Made by a program: the position numbers and the translations under genes. The notes under the pieces are model-generated. The model saw nothing but the letters and a program-made list of their open reading frames with translations, was not told where the DNA came from and searched no databases. A DNA stretch of 64,000 nt from Oryzias latipes (Eukaryota; Chordata; Actinopteri; Beloniformes; Adrianichthyidae), in contig NC_019859.2 of NCBI RefSeq assembly GCF_002234675.1, positions 3,999,240-4,063,239 of the forward strand, written 5' to 3'. Positions 50,866 through 62,212 of this stretch are shown here, piece after piece (positions within the stretch are counted from its first letter, which is position 1; each line of letters starts with the position of its first letter).

Positions 50866-53800
50866 TGTGGCCAAAGACCTGCAGCTTACTGGTCGTTTTG
50901 ATCAAATCTTCAATCAAAGTTTGTCTATTTAAAATGTCTCCACTCTGTGCTTTTGTTTTGTTTTTTCTTTTCCCTAGAAATTATCCACTTTACATCTTGA
51001 CTTTACTTTGAAAGAAAATAAAATCCATCAGCAGCTAAAGTTCCTTCTACACTTTGCCAAATTCTATATGCAGACACGTACATTCACTCTACCATTAATA
51101 AAACTTGCATTTATCCTCTTGAAATGACCTTTCAGGAAGGCCATCTGTCTTTATCGGCTTATTTAACTGCAGTAATGCAGGCCTGCTGCAGGGTGTGGTA
51201 CAGATGGTGGCATGACTGGTTCTCTCAACATTCACTCAGTGGAAACCGGGTTTGTCTTCTACTCCGTTCAGGGTGCTGCAGCTGTTCAGATGTTTTTGAC
51301 TTAAACCTTTTTGTCAAGATCGTTGCCAATACATTTTAGTGTCAATTATTCACAGCTGTTTCTGCTAATGGCCCCGCAATCTATTTAAATTTGTGGTTTT
51401 CAGGTTATGCTTTAAGTTTTGTTTTGGCCATGTTTGAGCTGATAGAAATCTGAGCATCTTTGAGAAACTAATGTCTTCTTCTGTCACCATCATGACGCCT
51501 TTTCACATTTTTAAACGTTTTTTGTACAAGAAAATGCTCTTTTTTTTTGTCAAAATGAAACCTCGAGGCTTTTTGTTTGTGCATCGATGACTGTAGCCAG
51601 TAATGAAATATGATTTTATCTTTGGACAACTCAGATATGAAAACTTCAAAATGAAATGACAGAATCTGAGGTAACCCAACAGTGTTTGGAGTTACTGTGT
51701 TCATGGACACAGAATTCAGAGAAGTAGATGCTTTAAAAGTAAAGCCAAACAAGCTAGCATGGATCAGCTTCAGATCACAGATAAAATGTTCAGAATAATC
51801 TTATTAAAACTACAATTTCCCTTGCAAAGAAAATAAGATGCTTGGCAAAAGTCCAAAGCAGCAAACAATCGTAAGAAGTTCATGGCTGCTTTCACAGATT
51901 AACAGCTGCATTTGTTCTGTGCATAGCTGACATGCCGTTAAGCTTTTTTTAGATGGTTTAAACAAAACCAGAAAGATTAAAATGTTTTCGGCCTCCAGAA
52001 GAACTAGTTTAGATTAAACTGAACACAGGAACTTTCTCCCGACACGTGCAGATAAGATTTTTCCCCTTGCTTTATTCTGCCTTACCCGAGTGCTCTTCAG
52101 CCTGAAAACATGAACTGATGATCAGATGTTCACTTGTAGGATTTTCAAGTTGAGCTCAGAGTTCTCAGCTCCTATTGCTTTTGACAAATCATCCAACCCC
52201 CATCAATCACACTACCACCACCTTGTTTGACTGTTATTACTTTTACAGCAGAGCTTCCAAGACTCTAAAAATGGGTGCACCACAGCTTTGACTGCTGTTT
52301 AAACAAGACTTTTCTATTGGCACAGATCAAGTGACACAATGATTTGATAAAGGCTATTCTCAGAAATCTTGTGTGCCGTGAAAAAGGCATTAAGTTCATT
52401 TGTTGTTTTGACTCACAGATCCACCCTGATTACGCAGCAATGATATGTCCCGTTCTGGAGGAGGACAATGAAAACCTGTTTGGAATTCACCGACTCATCC
52501 TTCTTGGAATACGAGAGAGAGAGTTTACATAATTTATTTATTTTATTGTTAGTCGTTGTAGTGTTCACATCTTTGTATTTGTTCTCCTCATTGTCATCAC
52601 TCACACACAATAAAAAATCGCTCTAATCTTTCAGTCACATATTTAGTCAAATTTTTTTCAGACTGTTTTAGATTTCTTAGCGAACAGCCTGTAGGCAAAA
52701 ATTTAAACAGTTTTTACTTCCTACTACCGCTCACCTGAGCTGTTACAATACCACACAGTAAAGCAACAAACAACAAGTTCTAGGTTGAAGGAAAAAATGC
52801 CTCTATTCTGCTGCTGTGAAACCCTTCTCTTCTCTTTGACACAGCACTCAGACTTGCCGGAGGCCGGTGCTACACGTGAGTGTGAAGGAGTCATGGCACT
52901 TTATAGCTTTTTGTCTGTAAAGAAGGAATCCATCCAAGAACACGGGCGAGAGGGGAAATCCAGTTGGAGCATTTTGTTTAGAAAGATTATTGGAAAAGTC
53001 ACCACCTCCCTCCAACTACTTTTTCTGCATCCTCCTCATTCACGCCAAACACGCTCGTGCACGAGGAGGACATGCATTCCACACAGAAGGTCAAGTGCCG
53101 TCATTGCATGACATTTTTTTTCACAGGTTGATTGTCATTTTCATAGCAGCAATGCTTTTTGTAAGGGATAGGCAGAAAACTTCTCAGCTTTCAGAAAAAC
53201 TGACTTGGCATTTTCTTCACACACACAAAGTATTTGCCTCCTTTGGACATTTTTTGTTGTTGTTTTTTTATGTCACATTTAAATAATCTAGATTATGGAC
53301 CATATTTTATCCAACATCAGATTTGGTGCAAAACTAAGACTCAGGTCATGATTATCAGGGTTATAAATTCTAGTTTGGGATTTTGTGGTCCTGAAGTTCC
53401 CTGATAATCACACTACCACCACCATGTTTGACCGTTGGTGTTATTTATACAGCAGATTTAACTGGCAACACGCCATCCCAAGTTATTCATGTAAGTTTGC
53501 AGCACAGCTTTGACAAATCTTTTCACATAAACATTTTGTTTGTACAGAAAAAATAAAACAATAACGAAAAGATCTTCTAAAATGTGCTGAAAGACAAAAG
53601 TGAAAACGGGATGACTAAATATATATGTGCAAATATTCGATTATTTAGCCACACCGAAAAATCATAAGAGGTTCTACTGAAGATAAATATTTCTTGGAAT
53701 CATAACAGAAAAGAAAATATAGTCATAAAGCTACGGGACAAAGCATTTTTACCACAAGATGCTTTAGAAAAATTAAAATTAGAGAAAAATGTTATTAAGA

Positions 53801-55600
53801 CTGAAATAGAACAATGTTGTTTTCTAACTTTTGTTGTGTTTTTAATCCTGCAAAGTGATGGTGAGAAATATATTTCTGATAAACTGACTTGACTTTTTTT
53901 ATAAAGTCACATGCCAGAAATGTTTTAGGTCTTAAAACAGATCATTAACCCTTGTGCTATCCTAGGCACTTTACCATTGGGTGGTGGGTCATCTAGACCC
54001 ACTAGACAGTGCTCTGAAACTTTTTTCTTTAATGGTTTGTGATCTTCACTGGTGTCCATGGATTACATGAAATCTTTCCTCCTTTATCCACCTTTGTCAT
54101 GGTAGGGAGAACACGTCAATGTAAGGGGGGGGGGTCATCTAAGATAGCACAAGGGTTAAAATGTTCTGTGTAAAAATTTAAAAGTCATGTTTCTCTGTCA
54201 TATAAATAAAAATTCATGTGACAATTATGTTGATCAACCAAAATGTCTATAGTTGGATATCTCTGTTTAGCTTTTTATTTATTAAATGGTTTTAGCACAA
54301 CAACCCATCAGTTCACACACAAAGTCAGACTTAAAATAATTATTTTTTACAAATGTCAACAAATATTTTAAAATATATAGAAATAATCCCAAAATGAAAA
54401 AATGAATACATTTGTTTTTAATATAAGTAAATTTTAAGAGAAGGTATAGTAGAGCAACACCTTTTTTTAAACTGATTTTATAAGTATAATTAAAGTGAAC
54501 AAAACAGGGTCAATCAATATTTTTTAATTAAACATAAAATGTTAAAAAAAAAAAACAAAGGAACACCAAAGTCATTTAGATCGTGTTCTTTGCTGTGGTG
54601 CGTAAAAGAAACCTGTTTGGCGGGTACATTTTCTTCATTTCTCTTTCATTTTTCTCTGAAAGACGCTCCAGTTTCTAATAATAAACTATGAAAAAGCTTT
54701 AACAGCTTGACACCTGTTGATGCAAATATTTATCAGACCACTTTGGCTCCAGACTTACTCTTAGGAAAGCAAAAACATAAGAAACATAAGTTTTATGGGT
54801 TTTTTTTTGCTTGAAATAAAATCAACTGTCAAAGGAGTGAGAAAAAATTTCAGTGAAAGTTTTTTTTTTTTTGAACACTTAAACTGGATTTACAAAATGT
54901 AAATGTTTAAGATCCAAAATGTACAAAATAAAAGTATATCAATCAACTAAATGCAATCCCATATTTACATTGACGTTCCAACATATAACAATATAATAAT
55001 ATTATATAATAATATAATATAAATAGTAGGATTTTAGAAGTTAAAGTTAAATTTCAAAAAAAGAAAGTTGTGAGCTTTATTTAAAAGATGCCTTCAAAAA
55101 ATGTACAATCTGAGCTTTCTTCATTTTTGACAAATGTTTAGAAAACAGGGGAGAAAAATAATTTGTCAAGTTGTTTTCTCTTCTTAAAAAAGTAGAAAAC
55201 GTATTTTGCAACATTCACTTAAACAAAAAATGTTATATTTTCATTAATAATATACACGGATTTCTACACTTTTTACTATTCTTTTTTTGTCTTCATGACA
55301 GAAATTTGCAGCTCCGTTTTTTTTTTTTTTAATTCATCAAAAGAACTAAGCAAAACTAAAAAACTACTAAAAGAACTATAAAAAAAAAAACAGAATGATT
55401 TTTTTAAACTCGTTCTTTGCTGTCATCCAGAAAAAATGTGATCTGCAGGGTTTAAGTTCACGACTGTTGACAGTAACAAAGCTGCTTTGGATTGACAAAC
55501 AGGTAAAGTCCCACTGTTGCCTCACACACGACTGAGTGTGTCGACATTTGTTCTCTGTGTGTTCTTAAACTATTTTTTGTCAGACACGGTTTGTTTTTTG
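50866..55600. other. Intergenic region between genes C and D, left half
   Basis: AT-rich with no supportable gene. It contains a piggyBac MITE (53949-54155). Several ORFs over 60 codons here have neither family resemblance nor splice context. Confidence 0.45.
53949..54155. mobile_element. piggyBac-type MITE, copy 2
   Basis: A 207-bp element with ends CCCTTGTGCTATC / GATAGCACAAGGG and perfect TTAA on both sides (53945-53948, 54156-54159). It is closely similar to copy 1 at 21827-22029, differing by point changes and the length of a G run, so both are fairly young. Confidence 0.88.
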
Positions 55601-55701
55601 TCACACGTACCTTACATGTATCGGTACGCCTTCGTCAGGGTCGTCATCAGGTGGTAGTGATGTGACGTCTTTAAAAACAGATGATTGTGACTGAGGCGGA
55701 G

Positions 55702-56304
55702 TCACCTGTCAGACTCTGACAAGTGACTCCGCCCCTTGATGGCCGTTTTTTGCTGGAGGATGTTGCTCCAGGTGTGGGAGAGCAGGAAGGCCCCCTCATC
55801 CCGGTTCATGGAAGTGTGGGCTCGTTTTCGTATCTCCACCGCCTCCAGGATCCATCTGCGGTGTCTGTTGTCTTCAGTGTGGAGGACTTTGGCCTTTTCC
55901 CAGTCCATGATTTGGTTTTCTTGTTTGCAGTGGTCCGTTATGGCTGATTTCATATTTTCCTGAACTGCCTGTTGTCGTCTGGCTCCTGTTAGTATTTTGT
56001 ATGTTCCCTTTTCGCATTCTCTTTGATGTTCTGTTTTTCTTGTGATTGAGGTGCGTCCTGTTTCTCCTATGTATGTTTTGTTGCAGGTGTGACATGGTAT
56101 TTCATAAATGACATTGCATTTCTTATTTTGTCCGATCTTGTCTTTTGAATGAACCAGTAGTTGCCTGAGTTTTTTATACGGTTTAACTGGAGTGCTGGTG
56201 TGATGTTTTTTCATGGCCCTTTGGATGCGTTCTGTTCCACAGAAACAAGTAAGGTACATTTGACCAAAAGAAACTGTGTCTGAGAAAAAATAATTTAAGA
56301 ACAC
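55702..56304 (-). pseudogene. Penelope-like element fragment with GIY-YIG endonuclease
   Basis: An open minus-strand frame of 200 codons, without its own start, contains CNVIYEIPCHTCNKTYIGET followed by GRTSITRKTEHQREC, a GIY-YIG nuclease core with its Arg, and later DHCKQENQIMDWEKAKVLH and RRWILEAVEIRK, as in the C-terminal domain of Penelope-like retroelements (Neptune group and relatives). The minus-strand continuation to about 55610 includes a 'GACGACCCTGACGAAGGCG' tail. No reverse transcriptase remains upstream. The intact frame suggests a recent insertion; it is 5'-truncated. Confidence 0.8.
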
Positions 56305-58800
56305 AGTTTAAACTTGTAGACACTATGAATTTGTTCTCTGTGATTGACTCAGCAATCAGTGGATGAAAACCCCTTAAATCTAATCCCAAAGATTCAGCTG
56401 TCCTGTAGGAAAGAAACAATGTCAACATCTAAAATCAGTTTTGAGAGGAGGTTTTGTTATGACATTTAACCCTTAATAAAACTGAACTTTTGCCAATCTG
56501 ATAGTCATGTAAAATAGCAGTAAAATACAAGATGCAAAAAGAACTCCTCAAAATTACAAACCACCTAAGCTCAGCATTAAGCCTCACCAGCCTTCCTGAA
56601 GATCTTATCAAAGATTTTAAGTTTTAGAAGCGTGTTAGAGCCTCCTACACACTTAATGTCTCAGCCCTCTGCACATAAAATCAAATTATAGTGTCTCTGA
56701 GACACCCCCCCCCATGGTGCAGAAAGGGAGAGATGCGGCCTATGAAACCCCTCCAAGCAGAAAGGTTTTGGACTAAATGCTGACAGGAGGACGTATGATA
56801 GGTTGAAAGCAGCTGTAACAACTAAAACCAGCTGTGATCATGTGGGAAAAGCGGGAGATGAAATCCTAATGCAGTAAATTCCTGTTCACTAAGTTATTTC
56901 ATAGCAGCCGCTGGACTCCGGGAACAATGGGGGGGCTGGTCTCTGTTTTGGGTGCATTCTCTGTGCTCCTGCAGCAGGAACACATGTGGTGGACCCTCTT
57001 AATTTGTCTTTTTCTCCATGGTGGAGTGGGGATCTGGAGGGAAGATGTCTTCCATGAATTGGGTTTATTCCATCACAGCACTTTTTTATAAAAACACTGA
57101 CCAGAGCTCAGGTGTCTGCTCAGCTTGACACCAACATAAACAACAGAAGAAGGTTCTTTGTGTTTGTTTTGCTGCTGGACAGAACAAGTGTTGTGGTGGA
57201 GGAGTGAAGAACATGACAGCACCTACTCGTCTGAGTTCTGACTTTAATGATCCATGGATCTTCTGAGCATTGAACTGCTGTGTCATCCTTTATCTGTGCA
57301 CATTCCTTTTGCAACAGCTTGTAAATACATTTATGTGAGATCATTTTTCCCCCCATAACAATGAGCACACAACAGAATTTCAAGCTTACACTTGGTCTGT
57401 ATTTAAACCAACAATCTAAAATTAGACTGTTGCCTCATTGGTCCTTTAGTCTTCACTTTAAAAAGACTCACTGGTGACAATGACTCAAGTACGTGAAGAA
57501 CATAAACAGAACATGAATGCAACCCAAACTGGTTCATCTGAGAGATGAGATCATGTTGATGCTCTGATGCCTGTTCATCAACAGTGTGAAGCAGAAGTGA
57601 ACAATGGAATAAAGATGAGACTTTCTGGTCTGTTTTCACATAAAAGCTTGAAAATGTAACATTTTACAGTGAAGTTATTAAATCCCTTTATACCAGGGGT
57701 GTCAAACTCATTTTCACCGAGGGCCACATCTGCACAGTGGCTGTCCATAAAGGGCCAGATATAACTTATACATGTAACTAAATGTAATGAAAAATAAATG
57801 TAACTACTCCTTAATGTTAAATAACTAATTATTTATTTACTCTAACTTTTTAAAGTGACAATAACAGGTGCATAGAAAACATATATTTGCTTGTAACTCC
57901 AGCAGAAATCCTTTTAAATTTGATTCTGTCAGGTTTGGTTATATGGACAGTGTTTAAGTCCTAATGTATAGTTGCCCAGTGCGATATATCAAGTCTAATT
58001 CCCCCTAGATATGAATAAAAACACAGCATTTTTTATTTTTTATTTCAAGAAATTCAAAACTTTTATGCTCTCGCGGGCCTTGAGTTTGACACGTGTGCTT
58101 TATACCATGGTCCGGGTGAATACTCGATTCTGATTGGCTGCTGGGCATGGATTAAAAAGTAATGATCACCAGTGATAATTCACTTCTAAAAAGAAGTTCT
58201 GGTCACATACCTTAAATGTTCTGTATCACTGCGCTGGCTTCTTTAAAACCAACTTTGACTTCATTATCTGGACAAAAACAAGTGGTAATAAGTCCGTTTT
58301 GTAGGAAAAAATCGATCTAAACTGAACAAATAAGAACAATAAAGTACTAAAAACTGGTTCAATATTTGTGGTATAACCAGGTTAATGGCCTTTCAAGTGT
58401 GCATTATCAAGAGTTAACGCACTTCGCGGAGGCAACCTTCCTCCGGGTTCAGGCTTCCACGGCCTGCGTTCATTTCTGATATCTCGTCAGCCGATAACCC
58501 TTACTTGTATTTTCAGCACACATTTTTACTCTTTAGATTCTCTCCTTTGTTTTCATTTCATCAGATCTTCCATCATCAAAAAAAAAATCTGCTGAAAAAG
58601 CAATCAGAACTGGGCTGTAAAAAGCAAAACCAGAAATAAAGACTTAAACATGAACGAAATGCTCAACCAAGATGCAAAGCTTCTTCGGATCAGGACATTT
58701 CAGAAGAGCTGCTTTAAATGTCGTTGTGAGGTTTAATAGTTTACATGTTTGAGTTTTTGTGATTGCTTTAAAAAGAATTAAAGTGTAGTGAAGTAACGAA
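56305..58800. other. Intergenic region between the Penelope fragment and gene D
   Basis: Holds a hAT MITE (57694-58097); otherwise no feature could be supported. From about 58640 on, sequence upstream of gene D matches in blocks the region upstream of gene C. Confidence 0.45.
57694..58097. mobile_element. hAT MITE with 8-bp target duplication
   Basis: Begins CAGGGGTGTCAAACTCATTT and ends with GAGTTTGACACGTGTG in inverted relation. Both sides carry CTTTATAC (57686-57693 and 58098-58105), an exact 8-bp duplication as made by hAT transposases. Confidence 0.85.
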
Positions 58801-58862
58801 CGCGCCACCTTTGAATGCAGTTTGTCAACTTTATAAAAATTTCCATCAGAAAGAATCCAGAA

Positions 58863-58998
58863 ACAATGATGAGAACAAAACCGGTTTTATGAATCAGCAG
58901 AATTTCTCGACGCACTGTATAAAAGCACCAAGACCGTCTCTAGTCTTTAAACTCAGAGTGAAAACTCAAGACAGAAGGACAAGCAGGAAAGCAAAAAG
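58863..58998 (+). promoter_or_regulatory. Promoter and non-coding first exon of gene D
   Basis: TATAAAAG at 58918-58925; transcription expected near 58949. The non-coding exon ends at 58998 (AAAAAG|GTGAGA), and the next acceptor (CCTTGCTGCAG) is at 59130. ACAATGATGA at 58863-58872 follows TTTCCATCAGAAAGAAT, the same arrangement as in gene C. Confidence 0.7.
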
Positions 58999-59141
58999 GT
59001 GAGAGTCCGTTTTGCTGTCAGGGACTTTTTAACTCTTTAAATTTACTATTTGGGGTTTTCTGTTTATGCTGTAAATAAATTATGTCTTTATTATTATTTT
59101 TTAAACAAACTTTTTTAATCCTTGCTGCAGACTTTGGAGTC

Positions 59142-61224
59142 ATGAAGCTGGGATTGCTGTTGGCGTTGTCTGTGGCCGCTCTGGTGCTAAACCTATCTGA
59201 GGGCAGGATCGTCTCCAAATGTGAGCTGAGGCAGAAACTCCAGGAAGTTCTGCCTCTGCCCAGAAAGTATGGCAGATACAAGGACCAAATCCTAGCTTTA
59301 GGTAAGAAAAATCTACTTATGTCAGGTAGATTTTGAGTTTAATTCATTGAACATCAATGGACATAAAACACATCTAATTGCAGTTTATAACACTGACTAA
59401 TCCTATTTGTTTTTTGTCTTTTCTTTACATATTTGCTTTTCTTGCAGTTACTTGTGAACTAGAGAGAAGATCCCATCTTGACTCCAGCCTGGTGACTGGA
59501 AATGCTGTGCTCCCAACTGCAGCAGCGAGGCGAACAACACAAGCAGCTGAAGGAAACCAAACGGCCACTGAACAAGACATCATCTCAACAATCTCCTCGG
59601 CCCCAATGACAAACAGCACTGATGGCAGTTTCAGAAGAAAGCGATGGGCTCCATTCAATGACTTCAGAGAGAAAAGTGACAAAAGACGAGACAACAAGGG
59701 GCGGGGCCATGACAAAAGTGGAGACAGTGACAACATCAGCGAAGAAAACCACAAGAAAAAGAAGAACAGTAAAAAAAGTCATGAATCTTCTGAAGAGGAA
59801 AGTCATGAAATGGAAAACCAGGGAGCCAACAAACCAACAGCCAGCTCTAGTACCACTGAAATGTCAAACGCCGTATCTGGAAACGCAAGATTGAAGAGAG
59901 ACGCTTCATCCAAAGAGAAGGGCAACAAGAGACAGGGTGACAGAGGACATGGCGACAAGAAACGAGGCAAAAAGGAACGAGCCCATGACGAAAGTGAAGA
60001 AAATGAAAACAGCCGCGAGGAAAGCCATGGAATGGAAAACCAGGGAGCCAACAAACCAACAGCCAGCTCTAGTACCACTGAAATGTCAAACGCTGCATCT
60101 GGAAACGCAAGACTGAAGAGAGACGCTTCATCCAAAGAGAAGGGCAACAGGGGACGAGGGAACAAGAAACAAGGCAAAAAGGGACGAGGCCATGACGAAA
60201 GTGAAGAAAATGAAAACAGCCATGAGGAAAGCCATGGAATGGAAAACCAGGGAGCCAACAAACCAACAGCCAGCCCTAATACCACTGAAATGTCAAACGC
60301 CGCATCTGGAAACGCAAGACTGAAGAGAGACGCTTCATCCAAAGAGAGGGGCAACAAGGGACATGGAAACAAGGGGCAAGCTGATAAGAAAAGGGGAAAG
60401 AAGGGACGGGGCCGTGATGAAACTGATGAAAGTGAGGAAAGGAGACAGAAGAACAAGAAGGAGAAGAAGCCCAGTGAACACAGCCATGAATCATCATCTC
60501 AAGAGAAGGACAACGTTAAGCCCAATCAGGGGCCGGCCATCTATTTTGGGCTCTTCCAGCTCTCTGACAGCTATTTCTGTGATTCAGGCAATGGCTCCTC
60601 CAAGAATCTGTGCAACAAAAATTGCTCAGGTGAGTTTTTGCACAAGACACAATGTGGAGCTAAGTACCATCAAAGTTGACCACCTTGCATGTTCTAACAA
60701 TTATTTATTCTCTCTGAAGCCTTTGTTGATGATGACATAACAGACGATCTTGAATGCTTCGCAAGCAAAGGATACTGGAGGTAAGCATCGTGACAATTAA
60801 TTTATTTAATTAACACAATTTACAAAAAATAAAAAAAAACAATTCCCAGAAATGTGTACGTTTTGTTTTTTGTCAGCCGATAAAGTTTATCCTAAAGAAT
60901 TCATATTTTACCTGCAATTTGTATTCTGGCCACTGCATGTCATCAAATTCCAAATTTTGCTCCTGTAAAAACACAGAAACAAAGTTTTTGAAAGTAATTT
61001 ATCATTTCTGCTGGTAGTTTTTTAAAAGTTACTGAAACCAGATAATGGAAATACAATCTACAACATTGGATCTGTAGGTGAAATCAAAGCAGTGTTTTAG
61101 CTCAGGCCCTATGATGTGAATTTATACCAATGATTTTCTTCCTTCATTTGACAGATGGATCCTGGACGAGGTCTCAAGCAGCTGTTCAAACCAACAGGAC
61201 ACCTACTTTGATGAATGTCAATAA
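59142..61224 (+). CDS. Lysozyme-like gene D: secreted, non-catalytic, three repeat units, four furin-type sites
   Basis: Coding exons: 59142-59301, 59448-60629, 60720-60780, 61155-61224 (TAA); phases 1, 1, 2; 490 residues. The signal peptide and first 53 residues are the same as in gene C. Arg stands at the Glu35 position and Tyr at the Asp52 position; all eight cysteines are present; AFVDDDITDDLEC is an even closer match to the alpha-lactalbumin calcium loop than in C. Exon 2 has RRKR (residues 116-119; W follows) and three RLKR sites (201-204, 275-278, 344-347), each followed by DASSKE. It is longer than C by 243 bp: exactly one 207-bp repeat unit plus 36 bp in the Lys/Glu-rich linker before HSHESSSQEK. 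Polyadenylation signals at 61418-61423 and 61477-61482. The role is unknown; the repeats look like peptides released by proprotein convertases (inference). Confidence 0.92.
59708..60412 (+). repeat. In-frame tandem repeats in gene D exon 2
   Basis: Three units starting HDKS or HDES: 59708-59983 (92 codons, with the Lys-rich insertion), 59984-60190 (69 codons) and 60191-60412 (74 codons). Each carries GMENQGANKPTAS (EMENQ in the first), TTEMSNA, SGNARLKRDASSKE and a Gly/Lys/Arg-rich end. Unit lengths are multiples of three, so expansion keeps the frame. Confidence 0.9.
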
Positions 61225-61417
61225 GCAGGTCTACAAACATGGAGTCTTCCTGCAACATTTAATGCTGGGATCTTAGCTGTCATGGGAAGTTCCTCATACT
61301 CTGGTTTCTCGGGCATTTTCTGATTTTTTTATTTTATTTTGTTACGTTTTTGGTGCTTTCTTTACATTTCTAAAATATAGTATTTACTTATATTAGAATG
61401 TTATATTGTTTGTGTTT

Positions 61418-61482
61418 AATAAATACCAAATGGTATTTGGTATTTGTGAGTGTATGTTGCTATTTGTTAACATGATAATAAA
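61418..61482 (+). terminator. Polyadenylation signals of gene D
   Basis: AATAAA at 61418-61423 and 61477-61482, about 195 and 255 bases after the stop codon; the second matches the spacing of the gene C signal. Confidence 0.6.
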
Positions 61483-61699
61483 GTGAATCTCATGAATTGT
61501 TGTAGTCTTTCATTTCTGAAGAAGAGTAACTTGGATCCAAATATTATGGACAATTTCAGACCTGTATCCAACTTACCATTTTTAGATAAATTTATTGAAA
61601 ATTTTGCTTTTTTAGGATTAAATCATTTAAAAAATTGCTTTTACACAATTACATGATTTCCTAAATAACAAAATATTTTAGAAAAAAGTAAATCTGGTT

Positions 61700-61820
61700 T
61701 TAGGACAAACCACTTGCATGTGGAACAGCACACAGAGAGCACACCTCGGGCCACAGAGACCATAGAGGTTTTCAAGGATAGGCTCAAGACCCACCTTTTT
61801 AATCTGGCTTTTACATGACT
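61700..61820 (+). mobile_element. LINE 3' end (L2/CR1-like C-terminal tail)
   Basis: Plus-strand frame ends 'TIEVFKDRLKTHLFNLAFT' and stop, the same protein end as at about 17590-17815, followed by a long AT-rich tail to about 62090. It is 5'-truncated. Confidence 0.55.
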
Positions 61821-62212
61821 TTTGTAAGTGCCTAATTATTTCACTCATTATCTATGTAGCTATTTATCTAATTTCCCTTACTTATACAAGGACTATTATA
61901 ATTATTTTTATTTTATTTATGTATTTATTTTGACTACCTTTTTAAATTATTATTACACTTAGTTATATTTTAATAGTTTTCATTGTCTTTTTAAAAATAT
62001 ATTTATTTTACTTTTGTAATTACTATTACTGTTGTATTGTATTTTTATTTTATGTTGTTTTATTTTTTTATTATTTTCCATATTCTGATATTTTTTCTTA
62101 CTCCAGTGTTTCCTCTCGGGGATCCATTGTTCTGGGGCACCACCGGTTTCGCCTGTAGGGGGTGCTGTTGCTGCGTTGCTCGCTCTCATTAGTCCCGCTC
62201 TGTGGTCTAATA

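Noticed and set aside
52344-52532. Possible exon encoding IHPDYAAMICPVLEEDNENLF
   Set aside because: An acceptor-like CACAG precedes it, but no partner exon or family match was found.
59803-60456. Long minus-strand open frame (217 codons) opposite gene D exon 2, and similar ones opposite C (46952-47386)
   Set aside because: The repeat units have few stop codons on the reverse strand because of codon composition. No signal, splice or promoter context; the plus-strand frame has conserved lysozyme exons on both sides.
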